Assembly (NCBI GenBank): GCA_002796125.1
Contig: PCWA01000092.1
Coordinates: forward strand, 1 to 60,038
Reading direction: 5' to 3'
Origin: Candidatus Ghiorseimicrobium undicola
GTDB taxonomy: Bacteria; Omnitrophota; Gorgyraeia; Ghiorseimicrobiales; Ghiorseimicrobiaceae
Length of the DNA: 60,038 bases
Shown here: positions 1-7,683 of the stretch, in pieces
How the letters are laid out: every line of letters begins with the position of its first letter
Numbering within the stretch: position 1 is the stretch's first letter
The notes under the pieces: model-generated
The model's input: the letters and a program-made list of their open reading frames with translations, nothing else
What the model was told of the DNA's origin: nothing
The model's database searches: none
Made by a program: the position numbers and the translations under genes

Positions 1-107
1 AAGGCGAACCTTGCCCGCTCGGCCTGCGTTACGCCCTGCTCAAAATCAGCCCAAGCCAGCAGGCGAATTTACACAATTTTCCGTATACTACTCCCGCTTC
101 TAGTTGT

Positions 108-136
108 TTGACAAAAACACGTAAATTCTATAGAAT
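108..136 (+). promoter_or_regulatory. Sigma70-type promoter abutting the GT87 start codon
   Basis: A perfect -35 TTGACA (108-113) lies 17 bp from a -10 TAGAAT (131-136). The ATG of the next gene starts 7 nt after the -10, where transcription would be expected to begin. No Shine-Dalgarno is visible, so the transcript may be leaderless. The first 100 bases of the window hold no gene I can recognise. Confidence 0.6.
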
Positions 137-142
137 AGTCGT

Positions 143-1387
143 ATGACAATTAGAAATATTGATAAAAATTTCCGTATTTTTGCTTTAGTTTTTTTTCTGG
201 TTTCCGTAATTATCAGCATTTATTATTTTACGCGCATATATCAGCCGTGGGGTACCTGCTGGACGGATTTTACGGTGTTCCATAGGGCAGGGCAGAGGAT
301 AGCCAAGGCTGAGGCGATATACGATTTGTCCGATACGGCTGAATACGGAATCGATGTGTACAAATATTCTCCCGCCTTCGCTTATTTTATGGTGCCGTTT
401 ACTAAGCTGCATATGCATAAGTCGGTGAGCATATGGTATGCGCTTATTATACTTTTAACCCTGGCTTCACTGTATTTTATCAAGCAGCTGTTGATTTATT
501 ATAACCGAGGAGAAAAATTACCGAAATATTTTTATTTCGTAACATTGTTTTTAATTTTACGTTTTTACCTTAATATGATTTCGCGGGTGCAGGCCGATTT
601 TCTGGTTTTATTTTTTCTTTCGCTTATGTTCTGGCTGCTCCACTCTAAAAAGGAGGTTTTTGCGGGGCTGTCTTTGGCAACAGCCGTAATGATAAAATTA
701 ACGCCGCTTATATTTATACCGTATCTAATTTACCGCAGGTTTTATAAGGCCGCTTTCGCTTCTATCGTATGCGGCGCCGGTTATTTGCTGATTCCCGCTT
801 TTGGGCTTGGATGGAATGAAAATATTGCTTATATAAAAGGTTGGTTTAATATGCTTTCTGTCTCAACGCCTGATTTAATGCTCTGGTATAAAAATCAATC
901 GCTGGCAAGTTGTATTTTTAGGATGTTCTCCAATGATTCCAGGGTGAGTTTGATTGTCTTGCCGCCCCAAGTAATAAATATCATTTTTTTCCTTTTGGCA
1001 TCTCTGATGGTATTTTTTGTTTTGTATTCATGCAGGAAATTAATCATTAAGGAAGGCAAAGATTTCGCCTACGGCCATCTGCTTGAATCATCATTAATTA
1101 TCATATGCATGGTTTTATTTTCGCCTCTTGCCTGGAAACACACATTTCTACATTTAGTCGTACCGGTTATGGTTATTTTTTATTACATGCTTAAGAACAA
1201 AAAAGATCATCTTGCGAAGTATGCGCTGGCGGTATTTTTTATCTTGACCAGCGTGTTAAGCCCGGATATTTTAAAGTCTTATAATGAAATAGTAAGCCTT
1301 TATTCAACTATTACCTGGGCAGTGATTATTTTATTTATTTGCCTTATAAGGGCGGCCTGTAAATTATCCCGTCAGAATGCAGCATAA
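143..1387 (+). CDS. GT87/DUF2029-family polytopic membrane glycosyltransferase
   Basis: A 414-residue protein with about ten hydrophobic segments, the first at residues 12-30. The N-terminal loop 'WTDFTVFHRAGQ' carries the acidic residue typical of GT-C enzymes of the GT87/DUF2029 type (mannosyltransferase-like). Such enzymes transfer a sugar from a polyprenyl-phosphate donor on the outer face of the membrane. The 3' end overlaps the downstream dolichol-phosphate-mannose-synthase-like gene by 11 nt. This suits a pair in which the second enzyme makes the lipid-linked sugar and this one uses it. Acceptor and sugar cannot be read from the sequence. The ATG at 143 is preferred because the first TM segment follows at once. 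Confidence 0.75.
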   Translation: MTIRNIDKNFRIFALVFFLVSVIISIYYFTRIYQPWGTCWTDFTVFHRAGQRIAKAEAIYDLSDTAEYGIDVYKYSPAFAYFMVPFTKLHMHKSVSIWYALIILLTLASLYFIKQLLIYYNRGEKLPKYFYFVTLFLILRFYLNMISRVQADFLVLFFLSLMFWLLHSKKEVFAGLSLATAVMIKLTPLIFIPYLIYRRFYKAAFASIVCGAGYLLIPAFGLGWNENIAYIKGWFNMLSVSTPDLMLWYKNQSLASCIFRMFSNDSRVSLIVLPPQVINIIFFLLASLMVFFVLYSCRKLIIKEGKDFAYGHLLESSLIIICMVLFSPLAWKHTFLHLVVPVMVIFYYMLKNKKDHLAKYALAVFFILTSVLSPDILKSYNEIVSLYSTITWAVIILFICLIRAACKLSRQNAA

Positions 1388-2093
1388 GACATTAATCGTA
1401 ATACCTACTTATAATGAGAGAGACAATATCGGCCCGCTCATTAATGATATCTTTTGTATTTTACCTTATACCGATATTTTAATAGTAGATGATAATTCTC
1501 CGGATGGGACACAGGGCTTGGTTGAATCCCTTGCCAGTGCTAACGCGCGTATAAAGCTGATAAAAAGGCCGTCAAAAGCCGGTTTGGGCAGTGCCTATCT
1601 GCTGGGGTTTAAGCATGGCATAGATAATGGCTACGATTTTATTTTACAGATGGATGCCGATTATTCACATCAGCCAAAATATCTTAAAGAATTTTTAAAC
1701 CAAATTCGTTCTTATGATTTAGTAGTCGGTTCACGCTACATAACCGGCGGGGAAATAACAGGCTGGGGATTTTTTAGAAAGATGCTTAGTTATTGCGGTA
1801 ATTTATACGCCAGGTATTTTTTAGGCATACCGTTAAAAGATTTGACCGGAGGGTATAACTGTTATAGGCGAAAGGCATTGGAAGATATTTTAGGCTATCC
1901 TGGATTTTCAGACGGTTATATATTTCAAGTTGAAATGAAGTTGGTGGCATACAAAAAAGGTTTTCGGATTAAAGAGATACCCATAGTATTCGAAAACAGG
2001 CGGCGCGGCAAGTCAAAGATTTCTAAAAAAATAATTTTTCAGGCATTGGCTAAAGTTCCTTTGATACCCTGGCGCGTCAAAAGGGCTATTTAG
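1377..2093 (+). CDS. Polyprenol-phosphate mannosyl/glucosyltransferase, DPM1-like (GT2)
   Basis: A 238-residue GT-A glycosyltransferase. It opens with 'IVIPTYNERDNI', continues with 'IVDDNSPDGT' and has the metal-binding 'QMDADYSHQP', all hallmarks of dolichol/polyprenol-phosphate mannose synthases. 'DLTGGYNCYRRKAL' and a basic C-terminal segment are also typical. There is no C-terminal membrane domain, as in the soluble DPM1 class. It would transfer a hexose from a nucleotide sugar to polyprenyl phosphate at the inner membrane, feeding the overlapping upstream GT87-like enzyme. Sugar specificity (mannose or glucose) is not determinable here. Confidence 0.85.
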   Translation: MQHKTLIVIPTYNERDNIGPLINDIFCILPYTDILIVDDNSPDGTQGLVESLASANARIKLIKRPSKAGLGSAYLLGFKHGIDNGYDFILQMDADYSHQPKYLKEFLNQIRSYDLVVGSRYITGGEITGWGFFRKMLSYCGNLYARYFLGIPLKDLTGGYNCYRRKALEDILGYPGFSDGYIFQVEMKLVAYKKGFRIKEIPIVFENRRRGKSKISKKIIFQALAKVPLIPWRVKRAI

Positions 2094-2127
2094 GAAGCCG
2101 TGTTTTTATTCGGCGGAGCATTCAATC

Positions 2128-2571
2128 ATGAGCCCTAGAGTACATTTGGCCGCTTCATTCACCATAGGCAGCCTGCTCTATTTATATTTTTATTCTTTCC
2201 AATCGGCTCTAATGGCGTTTGCCTGCGGTGTTTTGATAGACCTGGATCATTGCCTGGATTATTTATTGATTTACAGAAACGCGGATATAAAGCGGTTTTT
2301 TGATACTTATGCGCTTATATCATCGGCGCCGCTTGTAAAAAGATGCTATCTTTGGCTGCATTCTATAGAAGGTTTATTTTTATTTTGGTTTTTAATAAAT
2401 GAATTCAGTTTAGGCATTTTATGGGTGTCTGCGGCTATTGGTTTTACGCAACATATCGCACTCGATTATATATTCAATACAAGATATGCTAAACCTCATT
2501 TCTATTTTCTTGTTTTCAGGGCCTTAAACGGATTTGATCGCAGGCGCCTTTTTAAAAACACCCACGCATAA
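2128..2571 (+). CDS. Small membrane protein, YdjM/DUF457-like putative metal-dependent hydrolase
   Basis: 147 residues with about four hydrophobic segments. It begins 'MSPRVHLAAS', has 'GVLIDLDHCLDY' after the second segment, and further His residues at 'WLHSIEG' and 'TQHIALDY'. This spacing of His/Asp around membrane helices resembles the YdjM/DUF457 group of inner-membrane 'metal-dependent hydrolases', whose activity is poorly established. It lies 34 nt after the DPM1-like gene in the same direction and may be in its operon. The RBS is weak. Confidence 0.5.
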   Translation: MSPRVHLAASFTIGSLLYLYFYSFQSALMAFACGVLIDLDHCLDYLLIYRNADIKRFFDTYALISSAPLVKRCYLWLHSIEGLFLFWFLINEFSLGILWVSAAIGFTQHIALDYIFNTRYAKPHFYFLVFRALNGFDRRRLFKNTHA

Positions 2572-2579
2572 AAAAATAC

Positions 2580-2608
2580 TTGATTTTTATTTTGTTATAC
2601 ATTAATAT
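2580..2608 (+). promoter_or_regulatory. Candidate sigma70 promoter for the SpeD-like gene
   Basis: TTGATT (2580-2585) and TAATAT (2603-2608) are separated by 17 bp. Initiation would fall near 2615. That gives either a leaderless message from the ATG at 2615 or a 108-nt leader before the GTG at 2723. Confidence 0.45.
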
Positions 2609-2722
2609 AGCATCATGATGGATAAGTTGGCTGGTAAGGAATCAGGCGTAAAGATTAGAAACTCATCCTCTTCAAAGGGAGCATCTTGTATTAAAGTACT
2701 CGCGAGAGAGAAGGAGAATAAC

Positions 2723-3145
2723 GTGCCTTTACTTAAAATTTCCAATGAAACAAATAATTTGGCAAAAGGCAGTCTTGTATTTGGCTATCAGCTTTTATTG
2801 GATTTATATGATTGCAAGCCGGGTGCATGTGATGATATAGATCTTTGCTATAAATTTTTGGATGAAGTAGTAGATTTTTTAGGTATGGAAAAACAGGCGC
2901 CTCCTTATATTTTTAGAAGCGATGGCATAAAATTTCCGGATAAGGCGGGCCTGTCGGGGTGGGCGCCGTTGATAGAAAGCTCTATAGTTATCCATACTCT
3001 TACGCCAAAGAACTTTATATCTATAGATATATATTGCTGCCGCGAATTTGATGTCGAAAAGGCAAAGCAATTTTCACAAAGTTTTTTTATGTCCAAACGC
3101 ATAGACGGCCAGTTTGTTGAAAGAGGCCTGGATTATTATAAGTGA
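2723..3145 (+). CDS. S-adenosylmethionine decarboxylase-like protein (SpeD/SpeH family)
   Basis: From the GTG at 2723 the product is 140 residues, the usual size of prokaryotic class-1B AdoMet decarboxylases. 'GYQLLLDLYDC' matches their N-terminal strand. 'IESSIVIHTLTP' carries the Glu-Ser pair whose serine becomes the pyruvoyl group and the conserved His. 'ISIDIYCCREF' provides the catalytic Cys. These enzymes self-cleave and make decarboxylated AdoMet for spermidine synthesis. The ORF track starts at 2615, but AAGGAG at 2711-2716 favours 2723, and the extra 36 residues are low-complexity and absent from relatives. No other polyamine gene is nearby. Confidence 0.65.
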   Translation: MPLLKISNETNNLAKGSLVFGYQLLLDLYDCKPGACDDIDLCYKFLDEVVDFLGMEKQAPPYIFRSDGIKFPDKAGLSGWAPLIESSIVIHTLTPKNFISIDIYCCREFDVEKAKQFSQSFFMSKRIDGQFVERGLDYYK

Positions 3146-3227
3146 TTCTTGTGGATGAAGTTTTATCCTGCCTGAAAGTTATACCTGGAATCCGGCTTGC
3201 CTTTCCAAAATTAAATAAATAAAAATA

Positions 3228-3255
3228 TTGACTTTTATAAAAATTGTGGTATATT
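3228..3255 (+). promoter_or_regulatory. Promoter and 5' leader of rplM-rpsI
   Basis: TTGACT (3228-3233) and TATATT (3250-3255) are 16 bp apart. The ~55-nt leader before rplM includes a small AT-rich hairpin, GTATTATT pairing with AATAATA (about 3268-3290). This could be an autoregulatory L13-type leader, but no known leader consensus was matched. Confidence 0.5.
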
Positions 3256-3314
3256 AATATTCTTGTCAGTATTATTTTAGGCAATAATAATATACCTTTT
3301 TTTGGAGTTGTATC

Positions 3315-3746
3315 ATGAGAAAAACATTCATGGCCAAGAGTTGCGATATAAAGCGGGATTTATATCTAGTAGATGCGAAAGGCGAAGTGCTGGGTAGATT
3401 GGCAGCTAGCGTTGCCAGGATTCTACGCGGTAAACATAAGCCAATTTTTACTCCTCATGCGGATTGCGGCGACAGAGTGGTTGTAATTAATGCTAAAGAT
3501 ATAAGGGTAACAGGCAAAAAAGCCAAGGATAAGATTTACTGCCGTTATTCGGGATATCCCGGGGGATTAAGAGAGATGTCTTTTGAGGAGATGCTCATTA
3601 AAAATCCTACTCAGATTATTAAATTAGCGGTAAAGCGCATGCTGCCGATTAACGCTCTTGGCAGGGACATGTTTAAAAAGTTGCGGGTATATAAAGATGA
3701 CAAAACTCCGCAATTCTCACAAAAAATGATTAAATTATCTGTTTGA
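3315..3746 (+). CDS. rplM: 50S ribosomal protein L13
   Basis: 143 residues. 'KTFMAKSCDIKRDLYLVDA', 'LGRLAASVARILRGKHKP', 'DCGDRVVVINA' and 'PINALGRDMFKKLRVY' follow the L13 family from end to end at normal length. The protein binds 23S rRNA early in 50S assembly. A GGAG lies 8 nt before the ATG. It is 23 nt upstream of rpsI, the universally conserved L13-S9 pair. Confidence 0.97.
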   Translation: MRKTFMAKSCDIKRDLYLVDAKGEVLGRLAASVARILRGKHKPIFTPHADCGDRVVVINAKDIRVTGKKAKDKIYCRYSGYPGGLREMSFEEMLIKNPTQIIKLAVKRMLPINALGRDMFKKLRVYKDDKTPQFSQKMIKLSV

Positions 3747-3769
3747 TCAGGGTTTAGGGAGGTATAATT

Positions 3770-4165
3770 TTGGATAAGGTTATTGAATACATAGCTACCG
3801 GCAGGCGTAAAGAAGCAGTAGCGAGCGTACGGCTCCTGCCCGGTAAAGGCAATATTTTGGTAAATAATTCTAACTGGAATAAATATTTTGTCCGTGAAAC
3901 AGATAGAATAATTATACGCCAGCCTTTTAAAGCAACGAACAGTTTAGATAAATTTGATTGTGTGGCCAAAGTGACTGGAGGGGGAATATCCGGCCAAGCC
4001 GGAGCTTTACGGCATGCTATTTCCAGGGCCTTAGTCAAAGCAGATGAAAGCGTTAAACCGGTTTTAAGGCAAGGGGGATTTTTAACCCGTGATCCGCGCA
4101 TGAAAGAGCGCAAAAAATTTGGCCGCAAAGGCGCTCGTAAGCGTTTTCAGTGGACGAAGAGGTAA
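3770..4165 (+). CDS. rpsI: 30S ribosomal protein S9
   Basis: 131 residues starting at TTG, supported by GGGAGG at 3758-3763. 'YIATGRRKEAVASVRL', 'GGGISGQAGALRHAISRAL' and the basic tail ending 'RKRFQWTKR' are diagnostic of S9. That tail reaches the P-site tRNA in the 30S subunit. It forms an operon with rplM and is followed by an intrinsic terminator. Confidence 0.97.
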   Translation: MDKVIEYIATGRRKEAVASVRLLPGKGNILVNNSNWNKYFVRETDRIIIRQPFKATNSLDKFDCVAKVTGGGISGQAGALRHAISRALVKADESVKPVLRQGGFLTRDPRMKERKKFGRKGARKRFQWTKR

Positions 4166-4208
4166 TATAGATTATACTGATATCAGAAAAGATTTAAAAA
4201 TTTATATG

Positions 4209-4237
4209 AATCCCGCTGAAAAAGCGGGATTTTTTTT
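4209..4237 (+). terminator. Rho-independent terminator of rplM-rpsI
   Basis: AATCCCGCT and AGCGGGATT form a 9-bp stem with a GAAAA loop (4209-4232). Seven T residues follow (4231-4237). Confidence 0.9.
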
Positions 4238-4344
4238 CGCCGGAATCCAGACGAGAAAAAACCTTGCCCCGTTAGAAATTTTATGTTATTATTGGGCATT
4301 GTAGACGAGAAGCTTAACGATGAATTTATAAGCTGGAGAAAATA

Positions 4345-5331
4345 ATGTTAAAGGTAGGTATAGTCGGGGCATCCGGTTACGCCGGAGAAGAACTTAATAA
4401 AATTTTGAGCCGCCATCGGAAGGTAAAAATCGTTTCTTTGTCCGCGACATACGCGCGCAAGGAGGCCGGCATAGAGGCATTTGATTTGAATAGAACTATA
4501 TCTTCCTGCGAGCTTGTTTTTTTCGCCCTCCCTCAGGCGCAATCAATGCGTTTTGTGCCGAAAGTTTTAGAAGCCGGAAAAAAAGTAATAGATTTGGGGG
4601 CTGATTACCGCCTAAAAAATATCCGGGAATATAAATTTTGGTATAATGCCGGGCACATTGATCAAAAAAACTTAAAATATTCCATATATGGTTTACCGGA
4701 AATTTATAAAGATAAAATAAAAAAAGCAAAACTTGTAGCTAATCCCGGCTGCTATCCGACAGCTGCTATTCTTTCGCTCGCGCCGCTCTTAAATAAGAAG
4801 CTAATAAAATCTGCGCCTATTGTTATAGACGCGAAGTCTGGGCTATCCGGAGCAGGGCGTAAAGCTGTAGAAGGCGGTTTGTCTGATGAGTTAAAAAATA
4901 ATTTCCGCCCTTATAAAATAAATTATCACCAGCATATGCCGGAGATAAATCAAGAACTGTCATTTATTTGTAAAAAAAAGGTATCGGTGAATTTTGTGCC
5001 GCATTTGCTGCCTTTATTCCGGGGTTTACTTACTACCACATATGTAAAATTATTACCAAAATCATCTTTATCTCAGGATAAAATCATTAAAATATACCGT
5101 CAATTTTATAAAGATCAGCCGTTTATACGTATCGCCGGCCAAGGGGAGACGCCTCAAGTAACGGATGTAGCAGGTACTAATTTTTGCAAAATCGGTATTT
5201 TTTGGAAAAATAAATCCGGCATGCTTGTTATAGTTAGCGCGATAGACAATTTGCTTAAAGGAGCGGCAGGGCAGGCTGTGCAAAATATGAATTTGATCTA
5301 CGGTTTCGGCGAAACAGAGGGTTTACTATGA
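4345..5331 (+). CDS. argC: N-acetyl-gamma-glutamyl-phosphate reductase
   Basis: 328 residues. The N-terminal NADP fold is 'VGIVGASGYAGEEL' and the catalytic Cys is in 'NPGCYPTAAILSLAPLL'. 'KSGLSGAGRKA' and 'YHQHMPEI' complete the family signature. It reduces N-acetylglutamyl phosphate to the semialdehyde, the third step of arginine synthesis. It is the first gene of a co-directional arginine cluster running to 12.87 kb. A possible promoter (TTGCCC, 17 bp, TATTAT near 4263-4291) precedes it. The length is normal, slightly short. Confidence 0.95.
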   Translation: MLKVGIVGASGYAGEELNKILSRHRKVKIVSLSATYARKEAGIEAFDLNRTISSCELVFFALPQAQSMRFVPKVLEAGKKVIDLGADYRLKNIREYKFWYNAGHIDQKNLKYSIYGLPEIYKDKIKKAKLVANPGCYPTAAILSLAPLLNKKLIKSAPIVIDAKSGLSGAGRKAVEGGLSDELKNNFRPYKINYHQHMPEINQELSFICKKKVSVNFVPHLLPLFRGLLTTTYVKLLPKSSLSQDKIIKIYRQFYKDQPFIRIAGQGETPQVTDVAGTNFCKIGIFWKNKSGMLVIVSAIDNLLKGAAGQAVQNMNLIYGFGETEGLL

Positions 5332-5332
5332 G

Positions 5333-5409
5333 CCCCGCCCTTCCTAAGAAAAAGAGAGTATTTTATTGAAGGGAATGGGGTAGCACTCTATAAGAAAGGA
5401 AGGGCGGGG
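5333..5409 (+). repeat. Long inverted repeat covering the argJ ribosome binding site
   Basis: CCCCGCCCTTCCT (5333-5345) and AGGAAGGGCGGGG (5397-5409) are a perfect 13-bp inverted repeat around a 51-nt loop. The 3' arm is itself the purine-rich argJ Shine-Dalgarno and reaches the first base of its GTG. Pairing would hide the argJ initiation region. Confidence 0.7.
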
Positions 5410-6551
5410 TGAAGTTTATCAATTATGGAGTTTGCGCGCCGTTGGGTTTTTTAGCTTCAGGCATTTCCTGCGGCATAAAAAATAAACGGAATAATAAAGA
5501 CTTGGCGCTTATTTATTCGCAGATTCCTGCCGTAAGCGCCGGCATGTTTACAACCAATACTTTCAAGGCCGCTCCTATCCGCATCAGCAAGAGGAATTTG
5601 TTTAATTCTAAGGCGCAGGCGATTATTGCCAATAGCGGCAATGCTAATTGCTTTACGGGTATTTGCGGTATAAATTATGCCCAAAGGATGAGCCAAGCAT
5701 GCGCCAAAGAATTATCTATAAATGCTAAAGATGTTTTGGTGGCTTCTACCGGAATTATCGCCAAACCCTTGCCGATAATTAAAATAGAAAAGCATGTGCC
5801 TGGTTTGGTAAAGGTATTGAGCAGGCAGGGGGGGCGCTCTGCGGCTGAGGCTATATTAACTACTGATAGCTTTTTAAAACAGGCGGCAGTAGAATTTAAG
5901 ATAGGTAAATCGAAAACACGCATAGGAGCTATTGCTAAGGGGGCAGGCATGATTGCGCCTAATATGTCTACAATGCTTTGTTTTATTACGACCGACGCAA
6001 AAATTAAACCTTTGGCTTTGAAACAGGCATTAAGGGACGCGGTGGGTAATTCTTTTAATAATATAACCATTGACGGCTGCATGAGTACTAACGATACGGT
6101 TTTCATTATGGCAAACGGATTATGCGGCAACAAAGAGATAAACTTTAAAGACAAGAATTTCGCTGTTTTTTCGCAAGCGCTTTCCGTTATATGCGATAAA
6201 ATGTCAAAGGCTATCGTGCGGGATGCTGAAGGGGCGACAAAATTTATCCGAATAAAGATAGAAGGGGCAAGCAGTGATTATATCGCCAGAGAAATAGGGT
6301 TATCAGTGGCGAATTCAAATCTTTTTAAAACAGCCGTATATGGGGAAAATCCTAATTGGGGTAGGATCATAGCTGCCGTAGGCTCATTAGGGCTGAATAT
6401 ACGGGAGAAGGCGATAAAGATAAAATTCAGTTCTTTTAAATCCAGCGATGTGACTATTGATATTGGCTTAAGTATGGGCAGGGGAAGGGCAAAAATTTAC
6501 ACTTCAGACCTTACGCCTAAATATATAAAGATTAACGCGGAATATAACTGA
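5409..6551 (+). CDS. argJ: Glutamate N-acetyltransferase / amino-acid acetyltransferase
   Basis: 380 residues from a GTG start. 'MFTTNTFKAAPI' and 'NSGNANCFTG' are typical of the alpha part. 'KGAGMIAPNMSTMLCFITTD' holds the self-cleavage/nucleophile Thr of this Ntn-like enzyme, and 'NPNWGRIIAAVG' comes near the end. It moves the acetyl group from N-acetylornithine to glutamate, recycling acetate in the cyclic arginine pathway, and may also make acetylglutamate de novo. No separate argA is present in the window. The upstream hairpin may tune translation. Confidence 0.95.
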   Translation: MKFINYGVCAPLGFLASGISCGIKNKRNNKDLALIYSQIPAVSAGMFTTNTFKAAPIRISKRNLFNSKAQAIIANSGNANCFTGICGINYAQRMSQACAKELSINAKDVLVASTGIIAKPLPIIKIEKHVPGLVKVLSRQGGRSAAEAILTTDSFLKQAAVEFKIGKSKTRIGAIAKGAGMIAPNMSTMLCFITTDAKIKPLALKQALRDAVGNSFNNITIDGCMSTNDTVFIMANGLCGNKEINFKDKNFAVFSQALSVICDKMSKAIVRDAEGATKFIRIKIEGASSDYIAREIGLSVANSNLFKTAVYGENPNWGRIIAAVGSLGLNIREKAIKIKFSSFKSSDVTIDIGLSMGRGRAKIYTSDLTPKYIKINAEYN

Positions 6552-6594
6552 AGCCGCAACTTATGGAGCGTAAGCGAACATAAGTTGTATGGCT
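6552..6594 (+). repeat. REP-like 43-bp palindrome, copy A (variant)
   Basis: CAACTTATG (6557-6565) pairs with CATAAGTTG (6579-6587) around the loop GAGCGTAAGCGAA. Outer AGCC/GGCT bases also pair. The core matches copies at 9829, 10059 and 11358. It starts directly after the argJ stop. Confidence 0.8.
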
Positions 6595-6600
6595 GAAGTT

Positions 6601-6705
6601 ACCCGGCACCCTTTTTAAAGGCAATATTTATCAAGAAAGATAAAAAAACGGATAGGAATTTTTAAGGTATATTTTAAAAACTCCCGGTAAAAAGTGGTGC
6701 GGGGT
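6601..6705 (+). repeat. Long inverted repeat upstream of argB
   Basis: ACCCGGCACC (6601-6610) pairs with GGTGCGGGGT (6696-6705) with one mismatch. The pairing extends through a CTTTTT/AAAAAG segment. The 3' arm runs into GGGGTAGGAGA, the argB ribosome binding site. This parallels the argC-argJ spacer and the spacer before argG. Confidence 0.6.
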
Positions 6706-6718
6706 AGGAGAATTCGAC

Positions 6719-7573
6719 ATGGAGCATATAATCAAAAAGGCCGATGTTTTGATAGAGGCTTTACCTTATATTAAAAGGTTTCATAAGAAGACAACCGTGA
6801 TAAAATACGGCGGTAGTATTCTGGGTGAAGAAAAAATACGTTGCGGTGTTTTGGAGGATATAGTTTTTTTAAGCTATATGGGTTTGCGCCCGGTTTTAGT
6901 GCATGGCGGCGGCCCGAACATAAGCGAAAGGATGAAGTCTTCCGGGAAAAAAACTGATTTTGTCGAAGGCATGCGCGTAACCGATAATGAAACGCTGAAA
7001 ATTGTTTCTGAAGAGCTGGAGTCTTTGAATAAGCTTATTGTGAAAGAGATAGTAGATTTGGGCGCAAGAGCAAAGGGTTTAAACGGCAAGGATAATAATC
7101 TTATAGAGGCAAAGAAGAAAACAGCTAAGGTTGATCTCGGTTTTGTGGGGGATGTTGTCGGAGTCAACGCGGATTTAATTTCCCGCCAGCTAAATCAGGA
7201 TGTTATCCCGGTAATTTGCCCCATGGGAGCCGATAAGGATTCTATTGTTTATAATATTAATGCCGATGAGGCGGCAGCATGTGTTGCCGGCGCACTTTGC
7301 GCAGAGAAATTTGTCCTGCTTACTAATGTAAAAGGCATCATGCGTAATGCCGATGACGTTAATTCTTTTATCGCCGCATTAACTGTCAGGGAAATAGAGG
7401 GTTTGATTAAAGATAAAGTTATCCAGCAGGGAATGATCCCTAAGGTTAGCGCATGCGTTGCCGCGTTAAAGCACGGGGTTAAAAAAACCCATATTATTGA
7501 CGCGCGTATTTTGCACGCCCTTCTTTTAGAAATTTTTACCGACGAAGGGATAGGGACGGAAATTGTAAAATGA
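6719..7573 (+). CDS. argB: Acetylglutamate kinase
   Basis: 284 residues of the amino-acid-kinase fold. 'VIKYGGSILGEE' is the phosphate-binding loop. 'VLVHGGGPNISE' binds substrate, 'NINADEAAACVAGAL' binds nucleotide, and the C-terminus 'DEGIGTEI' is typical. It phosphorylates N-acetylglutamate. An N-terminal helix of about 20 residues ('ADVLIEALPYIKRFHKKT') precedes the kinase core. This extension marks the arginine-inhibited hexameric enzymes and is absent from the short insensitive ones, so feedback inhibition by arginine is likely (inference). The start is ATG with GGGGTAGGAGA upstream. Confidence 0.95.
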   Translation: MEHIIKKADVLIEALPYIKRFHKKTTVIKYGGSILGEEKIRCGVLEDIVFLSYMGLRPVLVHGGGPNISERMKSSGKKTDFVEGMRVTDNETLKIVSEELESLNKLIVKEIVDLGARAKGLNGKDNNLIEAKKKTAKVDLGFVGDVVGVNADLISRQLNQDVIPVICPMGADKDSIVYNINADEAAACVAGALCAEKFVLLTNVKGIMRNADDVNSFIAALTVREIEGLIKDKVIQQGMIPKVSACVAALKHGVKKTHIIDARILHALLLEIFTDEGIGTEIVK

Positions 7574-7683
7574 AGAATTTAAAATGCAAAATGCAAAATT
7601 AAAATTGAAAATTTAGAATTCAAAATAATTTTTAATTTTGAATTACGGTTTTGAATTTTTCATTTTAGACTTTAAATTTTAAC
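7574..7683 (+). repeat. AT-rich imperfect hairpin between argB and argD
   Basis: The whole 110-bp spacer is low-complexity AT-rich sequence. AATTTAAA..AAAATG.AAAATT on the left is complementary to the right end near 7655-7680, and GAATTCAAAAT pairs with ATTTTGAATT in the middle. It is probably an interspersed repeat and has no clear Shine-Dalgarno for argD. Confidence 0.55.

Noticed and set aside
1-106. End of a gene or RNA at the window start
   Set aside because: No frame or RNA fold could be supported in the first 106 bases.
4119-4304. 61-residue ORF after rpsI
   Set aside because: It overlaps the rpsI end and reads through the terminator hairpin.
5675-6154. 159-residue minus-strand ORF inside argJ
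   Set aside because: Complementary shadow of a clear argJ reading frame, with no RBS and no family features.
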